Positions 1-5,757 of a DNA stretch of 5,757 bases are shown here, piece after piece. The notes under the pieces are model-generated. The model was not told the DNA's origin. It worked only from the letters and a program-made list of their open reading frames with translations, and did no database searches. The stretch comes from Roseovarius sp. (lineage in GTDB: Bacteria > Pseudomonadota > Alphaproteobacteria > Rhodobacterales > Rhodobacteraceae). Positions within the stretch are counted from its first letter, which is position 1. The number at the start of each line of letters is the position of its first letter. Made by a program: the position numbers and the translations under genes. Where the stretch lies: positions 1 through 5,757 of the forward strand of contig SLDH01000129.1 of the NCBI GenBank assembly GCA_007125415.1, given 5' to 3'.

Positions 1-81
1 AGGCGAGAACCTACCGCTGACAGAGGCCAAAAACCGCGTGATTCTGCCGATCCGGGCAGATGGTCCAGAAGGGTTGGGCGC

Positions 82-114
82 AAAAAAGGCCCGGCAGATC
101 ACCTCTGCCGGGCC
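82..114 (-). terminator. Rho-independent terminator of the fasciclin gene
   Basis: A perfect 11-bp inverted repeat (GGCCCGGCAGA at 88-98, TCTGCCGGGCC at 104-114) encloses a 5-nt loop. Read on the minus strand the stem is followed directly by six T residues (87-82), the classic intrinsic terminator layout. It lies 25 bp past the stop codon of the fasciclin gene. A run of five A residues at 116-120 on the + strand puts T residues before the stem on the minus strand as well. There is no T run after the stem in the plus direction, so termination of rightward transcripts is less likely. Confidence 0.9.
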
Positions 115-139
115 GAAAAACCGGACGTGTGCCAGGCGA

Positions 140-643
140 TCAGGGCATCAACACCTTGTCGATCACATGGATCACGCCGTTGGTGGCGAGAATATCCGCG
201 CTGATCACATTGGCGTCGTTCACACGCACGGCAGCGCCGTGTTTGCCGCCCGTGCCATCGACGCGAACAGTCGCGCCGTTGACGGTGGCCACATCCATGC
301 GCTGGCCGAGCAACTGGCTGGAGGTGATGTTCCCCGGCACCACGTGATAGAGCAGGATCGAGCGAAGCTGGTCCACATTCTCCGGCATCAGCAAAGTGTC
401 CACCGTGCCGGCGGGCAGCGCGTTGAAGGCCGCATTGGTGGGTGCAAAGACCGTGAAGGGGCCGTCACCGCGCAAGGTATCCACAAGACCGGCAGCGCTC
501 AGGGCTGCGACCAGCGTGGAGAAATCGGGATTGGCGGAAGCGATATCGACAATATCGTTACCCTCGGGCTGCGCGGCGCAAGCTGCCAGCGTTCCCAGAA
601 GGCCTGTTGCAGCAGCCGATTTGAGCAGAGTACGGCGATCCAT
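140..643 (-). CDS. FAS1 (fasciclin) domain lipoprotein with twin-arginine signal
   Basis: The 167-residue protein starts with D-R-R-T-L-L-K (residues 2-8), which fits the twin-arginine export motif. An Ala/Leu-rich stretch follows and ends in a lipobox L-A-A-C with Cys22 as the likely lipidated residue. It is therefore probably a Tat-exported, membrane-anchored periplasmic lipoprotein; Ala at +2 would favour the outer membrane by the E. coli rule. Residues about 27-167 form one FAS1 domain: FTVFAPTN (63-70, H1 motif), LYHVVPG (98-104) and the closing NGVIHVIDKVLMP (155-167, H2 motif). FAS1 domains mediate adhesion or protein interaction, and the precise role here is unknown. The ATG start is backed by GAGG at 654-651, seven bases upstream. 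From memory, a Rhodobacter fasciclin gene belongs to the RpoE singlet-oxygen regulon, which agrees with the promoter proposed at 708-735. Family assignment is firm; function and regulation are inferred. Confidence 0.93.
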   Translation of the reverse strand: MDRRTLLKSAAATGLLGTLAACAAQPEGNDIVDIASANPDFSTLVAALSAAGLVDTLRGDGPFTVFAPTNAAFNALPAGTVDTLLMPENVDQLRSILLYHVVPGNITSSQLLGQRMDVATVNGATVRVDGTGGKHGAAVRVNDANVISADILATNGVIHVIDKVLMP

Positions 644-707
644 TTGAATTCCTCATTTCTTTGGCTTCGTTGATCGGGCCGCGCTCACCGCGACCCGTCG
701 CTTACCC

Positions 708-735
708 TCTACGGTTGAACCATGAGCGCAGATCA
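708..735 (-). promoter_or_regulatory. Candidate ECF11/RpoE-type promoter for the fasciclin gene
   Basis: On the minus strand TGATCT (735-730) is followed after 16 bases by CGTAGA (713-708). The same pattern and spacing occurs before the 55-residue gene at 1530-1557. It resembles the Rhodobacter RpoE (ECF11) promoter, TGATC plus a TA-containing -10 element, as I remember it. Transcription would start near 700, giving a leader of about 58 nt to the ATG at 643. No good sigma-70 promoter stands out in the 160-bp gap. Confidence 0.5.
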
Positions 736-803
736 ATCTTTTGGTGCCCGTCATGCCCCATTTCGGCGAGTCTTTGCCGGTTTCGGGCGGATTTGCGCCT
801 GTT

Positions 804-1214
804 TCAGCGCAGCCGTGGCACGCCGCCGGGCAAGGTGTCGCGCTCGACCACACCGGCCCGGAGGCTCCGTCCGATGCGATGGGCCAGCGCGGACCAGGCG
901 CGCGCCTTTTCAGGCGGGAGTTCCGTTTGCAGTGTCTGGTCAAAGAGGTCCAGCCAGGTCGAGAACATTCCCGGTTTCACATTGCCGGCCTTGACATGGG
1001 CCGCCATCGGACTGCCCTGATAGCTGCGCTCATGCAGGATGGAACTGGCCCAGAAATCGGCCACGATGGCTTCATGCGCGGGCCAGTCGGCAACATGGGC
1101 CGCGAAGACAGGGCCCAGCCCCGGATGTTCGCGCGCCGCTGCGTAAAAGGCTGCCACTACGCGCTCGATTTCCTGCCGCGTGATGTCGAAACGAGGGGGG
1201 AACACCTGTGTCAT
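804..1214 (-). CDS. Group III truncated hemoglobin
   Basis: This 136-residue globin matches the length and pattern of group III (P) truncated hemoglobins, soluble heme proteins that bind O2 or NO. Recognisable parts are PRFDITRQEIERVVAAFY (7-24, helices A/B, with the B9-B10 Phe23-Tyr24 pair), GPVFAAHVADWPAHEA (34-49, His47 the likely distal E7 residue), FW at 54-55, the probable proximal heme ligand His73 in PMAAH, and Trp87 (probable G8). The spacing of these residues is close to that in Campylobacter Ctb. The C-terminal helix carries WSALAHRIGRSLR. Group III members are linked with nitrosative stress or microaerobic growth, but their physiology is poorly settled. No strong ribosome binding site precedes the ATG (CGCAGA lies just upstream), although family similarity begins within a few residues of it. 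No NnrR-like or ECF-like site was seen upstream, and no clear terminator follows the gene. Confidence 0.94.
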   Translation of the reverse strand: MTQVFPPRFDITRQEIERVVAAFYAAAREHPGLGPVFAAHVADWPAHEAIVADFWASSILHERSYQGSPMAAHVKAGNVKPGMFSTWLDLFDQTLQTELPPEKARAWSALAHRIGRSLRAGVVERDTLPGGVPRLR

Positions 1215-1277
1215 TCTGCGAATTTGGCTTTCGGAAGCGTCGGGTGCAATGCGTAATCTGTCGCGGACGCCAACGAG

Positions 1278-1310
1278 AAACCGTGCCGGACGCAGTGTCC
1301 GACACGGTTT
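1278..1310 (-). terminator. Hairpin terminator downstream of the 55-residue gene
   Basis: The arms are AAACCGTG-C-CGGAC (1278-1291) and GTCCG-A-CACGGTTT (1297-1310), with a 5-nt loop. On the plus strand the one non-matching position is C opposite A. In minus-strand RNA it becomes a G-U wobble, so all 14 positions pair. This favours use in the minus direction, 21 bp past the stop of the 55-residue gene. The trailing minus-strand sequence is TTTCTCGTT, a short and imperfect U tract, so termination may be moderate. It would insulate the hemoglobin gene from transcription of the 55-residue gene. Confidence 0.7.
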
Positions 1311-1331
1311 TCGGAAAATTTTCAGGGAAGA

Positions 1332-1499
1332 TTACTGATGCGCGGTCTTCGCCATACGCTCGGCGATGCCGTCGCGTGACAAGGCGGATTTCGGTGCGCC
1401 GCTGTCGCGCAGCTTCTCTGTGGCACGGACACTCAGATAGGCAAATACCACAACAAACCCGAGCGTTCCGAATGCAAGTACTCCAACAAGCGTTTCCAT
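1332..1499 (-). CDS. Small single-span membrane protein, 55 aa, function unknown
   Basis: I do not recognise this protein. It has one hydrophobic segment at about residues 4-24 (LVGVLAFGTLGFVVVFAYLSV) and then a charged tail containing RATEKLRDS and a C-terminal basic/helical stretch (RDGIAERMAKTAHQ). The positive charges after the segment suggest the N-terminus is outside and the tail is cytoplasmic. The ATG at 1499 is well supported: AGAGAGG at 1513-1507 sits seven bases upstream. Longer in-frame extensions lack such a site and would read through the promoter. The gene is a stand-alone unit, with a candidate ECF-type promoter at 1530-1557 giving a leader of about 25 nt, and a hairpin terminator just downstream. 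That architecture argues strongly for a real gene although the protein is short. Confidence 0.78.
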   Translation of the reverse strand: METLVGVLAFGTLGFVVVFAYLSVRATEKLRDSGAPKSALSRDGIAERMAKTAHQ

Positions 1500-1529
1500 T
1501 TCCGTTCCTCTCTGGTTGATTTGAGAAGA

Positions 1530-1557
1530 ATTACGCAGATCGGTCCGAAACGGATCA
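1530..1557 (-). promoter_or_regulatory. Candidate ECF11/RpoE-type promoter for the 55-aa gene
   Basis: On the minus strand TGATCC (1557-1552) and CGTAAT (1535-1530) are separated by exactly 16 bases. This is the same arrangement as at 708-735 before the fasciclin gene. The predicted start near 1524 leaves a short leader containing the strong AGAGAGG ribosome binding site. TGATCC matches the -35 element of Rhodobacter RpoE promoters as I recall it; the -10 element is a weaker match. Confidence 0.52.
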
Positions 1558-1587
1558 CTGTAGTTCGGGAAAAATCCTGATAAATCA

Positions 1588-1609
1588 AATGCATGCATAT
1601 GTATGCATT
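1588..1609. repeat. 22-bp near-perfect palindrome of alternating purine/pyrimidine
   Basis: The sequence is AATGCAT-G-CATATG-T-ATGCATT. It is a palindrome except for one symmetric pair (1595/1602). Bases 1589-1608 alternate purine and pyrimidine without a break for 20 nt. It lies about 35 bp upstream of the candidate -35 element of the 55-residue gene and about 50 bp past the stop of the next gene upstream. It could be an operator for a dimeric regulator. I do not know which family would bind it. Confidence 0.6.
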
Positions 1610-1660
1610 CGCAACTGCAGCAAAAGACACTGATTTACAAGGTTTTATGCTGCGCTGCAG

Positions 1661-1921
1661 CTAATTGGCCAATGCGATCACAACAAGCCAGAAAACCAAC
1701 ATCCCGATCCATCCGAACTGGGCGGCAACGAGGCTGCAGGCGAACAAGATGGCAAGCACACCCACCGTGATGGTGGCTTGTTGTGCCAGGGGGCGGGCCT
1801 CGATCGCGGCGCTGACCTCCTCGGGGGAGCGCCAGCGGCAAACCCCGGCGATCACCACAATTGCCACCTTGCGGCAGGTCGATCCGAAGCGCGCGGCGAT
1901 ATGTCGTGATGTAAGAGCCAT
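1661..1921 (-). CDS. Small membrane protein with two C-terminal helices, 86 aa
   Basis: I do not recognise a family. The N-terminal third is basic (MALTSRHIAARFGSTCRKVA). A mildly hydrophobic stretch and a polar linker, RWRSPEEVSAAIEARPLAQQ, follow at about residues 31-50. Two hydrophobic segments close the protein: TITVGVLAILFACSLVAA and FGWIGMLVFWLVVIALA, with a short turn between them. From about residue 8 onward the codons are GC-rich at third positions (GCC, ATC, GTG, GAG), as expected for a real gene in this genome. The overlapping plus-strand frame is not credible as a protein. The ATG at 1921 has only a weak GGA eight bases upstream, and GTG codons further upstream (for example at 1942) are alternatives. 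The frame is closed by TGA near 1962. It is divergent from ileS. The start is uncertain, and a frameshifted longer gene is possible. Confidence 0.6.
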   Translation of the reverse strand: MALTSRHIAARFGSTCRKVAIVVIAGVCRWRSPEEVSAAIEARPLAQQATITVGVLAILFACSLVAAQFGWIGMLVFWLVVIALAN

Positions 1922-1965
1922 GCACCCTGTCCACTGCACCACATGCGTGATCCTCGGCCTCGGGC

Positions 1966-1993
1966 AATATCACGCCGGTTGCGTCACTGACAA
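1966..1993 (-). promoter_or_regulatory. Candidate sigma-70-like promoter for the 86-aa gene
   Basis: On the minus strand TTGTCA (1993-1988, five of six to TTGACA) and GATATT (1971-1966, four of six to TATAAT) are 16 bases apart. Transcription would start near 1958, giving a leader of about 37 nt before the ATG at 1921. It is back-to-back with the candidate ileS promoter. It was found by eye only and is a weak call. Confidence 0.3.
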
Positions 1994-2010
1994 CCCGGGT
2001 CAGCCGCCTC

Positions 2011-2039
2011 TGGACGCCGCTCGCAAGCGCGCCTATAAG
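2011..2039 (+). promoter_or_regulatory. Candidate sigma-70-like promoter for ileS
   Basis: TGGACG (2011-2016) and TATAAG (2034-2039, five of six to TATAAT) are separated by 17 bases. The inferred start near 2046 would give a leader of about 139 nt before the ileS ATG. I looked for a T-box or an obvious leader peptide with attenuator hairpin in this leader and saw none. Confidence 0.35.
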
Positions 2040-2184
2040 GCCCGGCATGCTGACCATGGCCCTGATCATCGCCCGAATTACAGGCCCGGCGCTCTGACCG
2101 TGACGAGCCGCCGGGACAAGGCATGTGCCGATATGCGCCGCCCCTCCGATATTTCTCGATCCGACAGTGACAAAGGACGCCCCC

Positions 2185-5091
2185 ATGTGCGCCGATACGC
2201 TTGATTACAAAGATACGCTCAATCTGCCGCAAACCGATTTCCCGATGCGTGCCGGCCTGCCAAGGCGCGAGCCCGAATGGCTTGCCAGGTGGGAGGAGAT
2301 AGGCATCTATGACCGCCTGCGCGAGCGCTCTGCGGGGCGCACGCCCTTCACCCTGCATGATGGCCCGCCCTATGCCAACGGGCATCTTCATATCGGCCAT
2401 GCCCTCAACAAGATCCTCAAGGACATGGTGGTGCGCAGCCAGCAGATGATGGGCCGCGATGCGCGCTACATCCCCGGCTGGGATTGCCATGGCCTGCCCA
2501 TCGAATGGAAGATCGAGGAGCAATACCGCGCCAAGGGCCTCGACAAGGACAAGGTGGACATCATCGACTTCCGGCAGGAATGTCGCCGCTTCGCCGAAGG
2601 CTGGATCGATGTGCAGCGCGAGGAATTCAAGCGGCTGGGCGTCACCGGCAGCTGGGACAGGCCCTATCTGACGATGGATTTTCGCGCCGAGCGGATCATC
2701 GCCGAGGAATTCCAGAAATTCCTGATGACCGGCACGCTCTATCGTGGCTCCAAGCCGGTGATGTGGTCGCCCATCGAGCAGACCGCCCTTGCCGAAGCGG
2801 AGGTGGAGTATCACGACAAGGACAGTTTTACAGTCTGGGTGAAGTTCCGGGTGGCAAGCGAGGGCGAGTTGAAGGGTTCCAGCGTGGTGATCTGGACGAC
2901 CACCCCCTGGACGATCCCTTCCAACAAGGCCGTGGTCTATGGCGCGGACATCTCCTACGGGCTCTATGAAGTCACCGTAACGCCGGACGAATGCTGGGCC
3001 ACACCGGGAGACAAGCTCATACTCGCTGACAAATTGGCAGCGGAGGTGATGGCCCGTGCGCGGCTCTCGGATGACCAATGGACGCGCCTGCGCGACGTGA
3101 GCGCTGAGGAACTCGAAGGCCTTTCGCTTGCCCATCCCCTCGCCGGTGCCGAGGGTTCTAACGGCGAATGGGACACCCCCCGCGATTTTCGCGCCGCCGA
3201 TTTCGTCACCGATGAGGAGGGCACCGGCTTTGTCCATTGCGCGCCCTCTCACGGGATGGAGGAATACGAGCTTTACCGCGATCTGGGCATGCTCGATCAG
3301 GTGATCACCTATAATGTGATGGATGACGGCAGCTTTCGCGAGGATCTGCCCTTCTTCGGCGGCACCCATATTCTTGACCGCAAGGGGAAGGAGGGCAACG
3401 CCAACAAGGCCGTGATCGACAAGCTGGTGGAGGTTGGTGGCCTGCTCGCTCGCGGTAAAATCAAACACAGCTACCCCCATTCATGGCGCTCCAAGGCGCC
3501 GGTCATCTATCGCAACACCGCGCAATGGTTCGCGGCCGTGGACCGCCCCGTGGGCGACGGGCAGGACAGCTATGGCACCACCATTCGCGAACGCGCCCTG
3601 CGCTCCATCGACGAGTTGGTGACCTGGACACCGGTGAGCGGGCGCAACCGGCTCTATTCCATGATGCAGGCGCGGCCTGACTGGGTGCTGTCGCGCCAGC
3701 GCGCCTGGGGCGTGCCGCTCACCTGTTTCGTGCGCAAGGGGGCCTTGCCCACCGACAAAGGCTTCATCCTGCGCGATGCGGCGGTGAATGCCCGCATCCT
3801 CGAGGCGTTCGAGGCCGAAGGGGCAGATGCATGGTACAAGCCCGGCGCGAAAGAGCGCTTTCTGGGCAATGACCACAACCCAGACGATTGGGAGCAGGTT
3901 TTCGATATTCTCGATGTGTGGTTCGATTCAGGCTCGACCCATGCTTTCGTCCTGCGGGACCGCGAGGATGGCAGCGCCGACGGGCTTGCCGATCTCTATC
4001 TGGAAGGGACGGACCAGCATCGCGGCTGGTTCCATTCCTCGATGCTGCAAGCCTGCGGCACCATCGGCCATGCCCCCTATCGCGGGGTGCTCACCCACGG
4101 GTTCACGCTCGATGAGAAGGGCAACAAGATGTCCAAGTCATTGGGCAACACCGTGGCCCCGGAAAAGGTTGTGGAGCAATACGGCGCGGATATCCTGCGG
4201 CTCTGGGTGGCGCAGTCCGACTATACCGCCGATCTGCGGATCGGGCCGGAAATTCTCAAGGGCGTGGCCGATAGCTACCGGCGGCTGCGCAACACCATGC
4301 GCTTTCTTTTGGGCGCGGTGAGCCATTTCGAGGAGGCCGACACGGTCGCGCCCGAAGACATGCCCGAACTGGAGCGCTGGGTGCTGCACCGGCTTGCTGA
4401 GCTCGACAAGCGGGTGCGCGAGGGCTATGCCGCCTATGATTTTCAGGGCGTCATGCAGGTGCTCTTCAATTTCGCCACGGTGGAGCTTTCGGCCTTCTAT
4501 TTCGACATCCGCAAGGATGCGCTCTACTGCGATGGCGACACACCCCGCCGCCGCGCGGCCCGCACGGTGCTCGACATTCTCTTCCACCGACTGACCACCT
4601 GGCTCGCGCCAGTGCTCGTCTTTACCATGGAAGAGGTCTGGCTCGCCCGCTACCCGGGTGCGGATGGCAGCGTGCATCTTCTGGACATGCCCGAAACCCC
4701 AGGCGCCTGGCGTGATGATGAGTTGGCAAGTGCCGTCGCCGCCGTCCGGCGGGTGCGGCGCGTGGTTACCATGGCGCTGGAGCAGGAGCGCCAGAACAAG
4801 GTGATCGGCTCCAGCCTCGAGGCGGCTCCGGTGCTCCATATCGAGGATGCGACTGTGCGCGAGACGCTGCGCCGTTTCGAGCTTGATGATCTCTTCATCA
4901 CCTCGGGGCTGCGCCTGACCGGCGATCCCGCGCCGGAGAATGCCTTCCGTCTGCCCGAGGTGCCACGTGTTGGCGTGGTCTTCGAAAAGGCTGTGGGCGA
5001 GAAATGCCGCCGCTGCTGGAAGATCCTGCCCGATGTGGGCAGCCACAAGCATCCGGGCACCTGTGCACGCTGTAGCTCCGCGCTCGGCTGA
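2185..5091 (+). CDS. ileS: Isoleucyl-tRNA synthetase
   Basis: This 968-residue class I synthetase activates isoleucine with ATP and charges tRNA-Ile in the cytoplasm. The Rossmann-fold catalytic core carries [11 protein letters not shown] (HIGH at 69-72) and [14 protein letters not shown] shortly after it. The inserted CP1 editing domain, which removes mischarged valine, shows WTTTPWT at 237-243 and the CAPSHG-containing motif at about 352-357. The second half has [20 protein letters not shown] and KMSKS (648-652). An anticodon-binding helical domain follows. The C-terminus has a CxxC...CxxC zinc site (Cys941, Cys944, Cys960, Cys963). Length is typical of the bacterial enzyme and nothing is missing. 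The ATG at 2185 was chosen because AAAGGA (2172-2177) lies seven bases upstream; the frame is open further upstream but without support. The gene appears monocistronic, divergent from the 86-residue gene and convergent with the GST gene. Confidence 0.99.
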   Translation: MCADTLDYKDTLNLPQTDFPMRAGLPRREPEWLARWEEIGIYDRLRERSAGRTPFTLHDGPPYANGHLHIGHALNKILKDMVVRSQQMMGRDARYIPGWDCHGLPIEWKIEEQYRAKGLDKDKVDIIDFRQECRRFAEGWIDVQREEFKRLGVTGSWDRPYLTMDFRAERIIAEEFQKFLMTGTLYRGSKPVMWSPIEQTALAEAEVEYHDKDSFTVWVKFRVASEGELKGSSVVIWTTTPWTIPSNKAVVYGADISYGLYEVTVTPDECWATPGDKLILADKLAAEVMARARLSDDQWTRLRDVSAEELEGLSLAHPLAGAEGSNGEWDTPRDFRAADFVTDEEGTGFVHCAPSHGMEEYELYRDLGMLDQVITYNVMDDGSFREDLPFFGGTHILDRKGKEGNANKAVIDKLVEVGGLLARGKIKHSYPHSWRSKAPVIYRNTAQWFAAVDRPVGDGQDSYGTTIRERALRSIDELVTWTPVSGRNRLYSMMQARPDWVLSRQRAWGVPLTCFVRKGALPTDKGFILRDAAVNARILEAFEAEGADAWYKPGAKERFLGNDHNPDDWEQVFDILDVWFDSGSTHAFVLRDREDGSADGLADLYLEGTDQHRGWFHSSMLQACGTIGHAPYRGVLTHGFTLDEKGNKMSKSLGNTVAPEKVVEQYGADILRLWVAQSDYTADLRIGPEILKGVADSYRRLRNTMRFLLGAVSHFEEADTVAPEDMPELERWVLHRLAELDKRVREGYAAYDFQGVMQVLFNFATVELSAFYFDIRKDALYCDGDTPRRRAARTVLDILFHRLTTWLAPVLVFTMEEVWLARYPGADGSVHLLDMPETPGAWRDDELASAVAAVRRVRRVVTMALEQERQNKVIGSSLEAAPVLHIEDATVRETLRRFELDDLFITSGLRLTGDPAPENAFRLPEVPRVGVVFEKAVGEKCRRCWKILPDVGSHKHPGTCARCSSALG

Positions 5092-5106
5092 AGGGCAGGC
5101 CCTTCA
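5089..5106 (+). terminator. ileS: Inverted repeat over the ileS stop codon, possible terminator
   Basis: TGAAGGGC (5089-5096) and GCCCTTCA (5099-5106) form a perfect inverted repeat. As RNA this is best seen as a 7-bp stem with a CAGG loop. The left arm begins with the TGA stop codon of ileS. The sequence after it (GGGTCGGTCTTTCATTGTT) is only moderately T-rich and does not start with T, so efficiency as an intrinsic terminator is uncertain. Confidence 0.45.
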
Positions 5107-5111
5107 GGGTC

Positions 5112-5148
5112 GGTCTTTCATTGTTCTCAAAATACTCCCGCCGGAGGC
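5112..5148 (-). repeat. Probable Rhodobacterales short dispersed intergenic element
   Basis: Read on the minus strand this is GCCTCCGGCGGGAGTATTTT followed by GAGAACAATGAAAGACC. I recall very similar sequences (a GCCTCCGGCGGGAGTATTT core with a GAA-rich tail) at gene ends in many Rhodobacterales genomes. The core contains a small hairpin, CTCC-CGCC-GGAG at 5135-5146. It directly follows the hairpin at 5149-5178 in the direction of gst transcription, so the two may form one composite 3'-end structure. Only one copy is present in this window, so the repeat status rests on memory. Confidence 0.5.
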
Positions 5149-5178
5149 ACCAGGAAAATTCGTCAGAATTTTCCTGGT
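5149..5178 (-). terminator. Perfect 12-bp-stem hairpin at the 3' end of the gst gene
   Basis: ACCAGGAAAATT (5149-5160) and AATTTTCCTGGT (5167-5178) are exact reverse complements around a 6-nt loop. The hairpin begins six bases past the gst stop codon and can form in RNA from either strand, so it may act between the two convergent genes. No U tract follows the stem directly. On the minus strand the next T run (TATTTT) is inside the adjacent element at 5112-5148. It may therefore be a 3'-end stabilising or weak bidirectional terminator hairpin. Confidence 0.6.
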
Positions 5179-5184
5179 CCCGCT

Positions 5185-5757
5185 CTAACCCGGAGGCGTT
5201 GCCCGCATACTCTCGCGTTCGGCAAAGCGCGCGTACCACGCGGCCAGCGCGTCATTGCGGCTGCGCCAATCCCGGTCCCCATGGCGGAAATCGAGATATC
5301 CCAGCGCGCAGCCCATGGCGATATGGCTCATGTCCAGTGGCCCCGCGAGATGGCTCATCCAGCGCTCGTTGACGGCCGTGACCGACCGCTCGATCTTGCC
5401 CCATTGCGCCTTGACCCATTCGTCAAAGACCTTCTCCGCCGGGCGCACACGATATTCGTAGACCATCAGAACCCCCGCATCCATGATCGCATCCGCGGTG
5501 GCCTCCAAAGTGAGTGTCTCCCACAGATGCGCCGCCGGGTAGAGCCCCGCGCCCGCGCGGTCGTCGAAAAACCGCGTGATCACCCGGCTGTCATAAAGCG
5601 CGGGGCCGTTCTCGCGCACAAGCACGGGGATCTTGCCGGCAGGGTTGGCCGCCACTGCCTCGGAATTCGCTTTTGTCGGCGTCATGGCCACATTGACGAT
5701 CTCCACATCGTCCGTCTGGCCCGTTTCATGCAAAAGCACCTGCACCTTTCGGACGTA
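5185..5757 (-). CDS. YibF-like glutathione S-transferase, start cut off by window edge
   Basis: 190 residues are visible, opening in frame at the window edge with YVRKVQVLLHETGQ. By comparison with E. coli YibF (about 202 residues, opening with SPFVRK) roughly ten N-terminal residues lie outside the window; the internal GTG at 5745 is not the real start. The N-terminal thioredoxin-fold domain has NPAGKIPVLV (the cis-Pro loop that helps bind glutathione) and YDSRVITRFF (the acidic-Ser glutathione contact). The all-helical C-terminal domain has ADAIMDAGVLMVYEYR, CALGYLDFR and the closing ERESMRATPP, each with a close counterpart in YibF as I remember it. GSTs conjugate or reduce electrophiles and peroxides with glutathione in the cytoplasm, but the substrate of this subfamily is unknown. 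It converges on ileS with 93 bp between stop codons. Confidence 0.92.
   Translation of the reverse strand, partial: YVRKVQVLLHETGQTDDVEIVNVAMTPTKANSEAVAANPAGKIPVLVRENGPALYDSRVITRFFDDRAGAGLYPAAHLWETLTLEATADAIMDAGVLMVYEYRVRPAEKVFDEWVKAQWGKIERSVTAVNERWMSHLAGPLDMSHIAMGCALGYLDFRHGDRDWRSRNDALAAWYARFAERESMRATPPG

Noticed and set aside
29..42. 14-bp direct match (AAAAACCGCGTGAT) to 5567-5580, considered as a possible att-like repeat
   Set aside because: A 14-bp match somewhere in a window of this size is not rare, the second copy lies within coding sequence of the GST gene, and no integrase or other mobile-element gene is present.
43..60. Small hairpin TCTGCC/GGCAGA left of the fasciclin terminator
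   Set aside because: A 6-bp stem without a T run on either strand. No gene end can be confirmed in the first 60 bases, although a short plus-strand frame does close with TGA at 18-20.
741..1256. 171-codon plus-strand frame over the truncated hemoglobin gene
   Set aside because: The minus-strand frame has clear globin motifs; the plus-strand translation is a shadow.
1615..1661. Bulged stem GCAGCAAAA (1617-1625) with TTTT-AT-GCTGC (1643-1653) downstream of the 86-aa gene, as a terminator
   Set aside because: The stem is interrupted, the loop is long (17 nt) and no U tract follows on the minus strand, so it is too weak to call.
2046..2184. T-box riboswitch or attenuator leader for ileS
   Set aside because: No T-box consensus, specifier stem or terminator-antiterminator pair was visible; T-boxes are mainly a Firmicutes feature.
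1665..2204. 179-codon plus-strand frame running into the ileS start
   Set aside because: Its translation is polar and low in recognisable structure, and it overlaps a minus-strand frame with typical coding composition and membrane helices.
1984..3480. 498-codon open frame on the minus strand opposite the 5' half of ileS
   Set aside because: It is antisense to conserved catalytic and editing motifs of ileS, has no recognisable domain, and long antisense frames are expected opposite GC-rich genes.
4138..5052. 304-codon open frame on the minus strand opposite the 3' part of ileS
   Set aside because: Same reason: it mirrors ileS codons, begins and ends inside that gene, and its translation resembles no family I know.

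Overview
The window looks like an ordinary chromosomal segment of a GC-rich alphaproteobacterium, most likely in the Rhodobacterales (Roseobacter/Paracoccus-type). Supporting signs are the class I isoleucyl-tRNA synthetase, a group III truncated hemoglobin of the alphaproteobacterial style, a YibF-like glutathione transferase, and an intergenic element near 5112-5148 that resembles short dispersed sequences I recall from Rhodobacterales genomes. No mobile element, CRISPR array, tRNA or rRNA was found.

Left part (1-1660), minus strand. A FAS1/fasciclin-domain protein (140-643) has a signal sequence combining a twin-arginine motif with a lipobox, and a strong intrinsic terminator follows it (82-114). 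Upstream lies a group III truncated hemoglobin (804-1214). Beyond that is a 55-residue single-span membrane protein (1332-1499) with its own hairpin terminator (1278-1310). The fasciclin gene and the 55-residue gene are each preceded by the same promoter-like pattern, TGATCY-N16-CGTA. It resembles the ECF11/RpoE-ChrR (singlet-oxygen) promoters of Rhodobacter. This shared pattern is the most interesting regulatory signal here. A 22-bp near-palindrome with strictly alternating purines and pyrimidines lies further upstream (1588-1609).

Middle (1661-2184). A small gene on the minus strand, encoding a protein with two predicted C-terminal membrane segments (1661-1921), is divergent from ileS. The 263-bp gap between them contains plausible back-to-back sigma-70-like promoters.

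Right part (2185-5757). ileS (2185-5091) is complete, with HIGH, KMSKS, editing-domain and C-terminal zinc-site motifs all intact. It converges on a YibF-like glutathione S-transferase gene (5185-5757, minus), whose start is cut off by the window edge. The 93-bp gap between them is packed with structure: an inverted repeat over the ileS stop codon, the dispersed-type element, and a perfect 12-bp-stem hairpin just after the gst stop.

How the genes relate: ileS is housekeeping. Fasciclin, truncated hemoglobin and GST are often linked with oxidative, nitrosative or electrophile stress, and the paired ECF-like promoters suggest that at least two of the minus-strand genes share stress control. This is inference. 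I did not find a convincing new multi-gene system.
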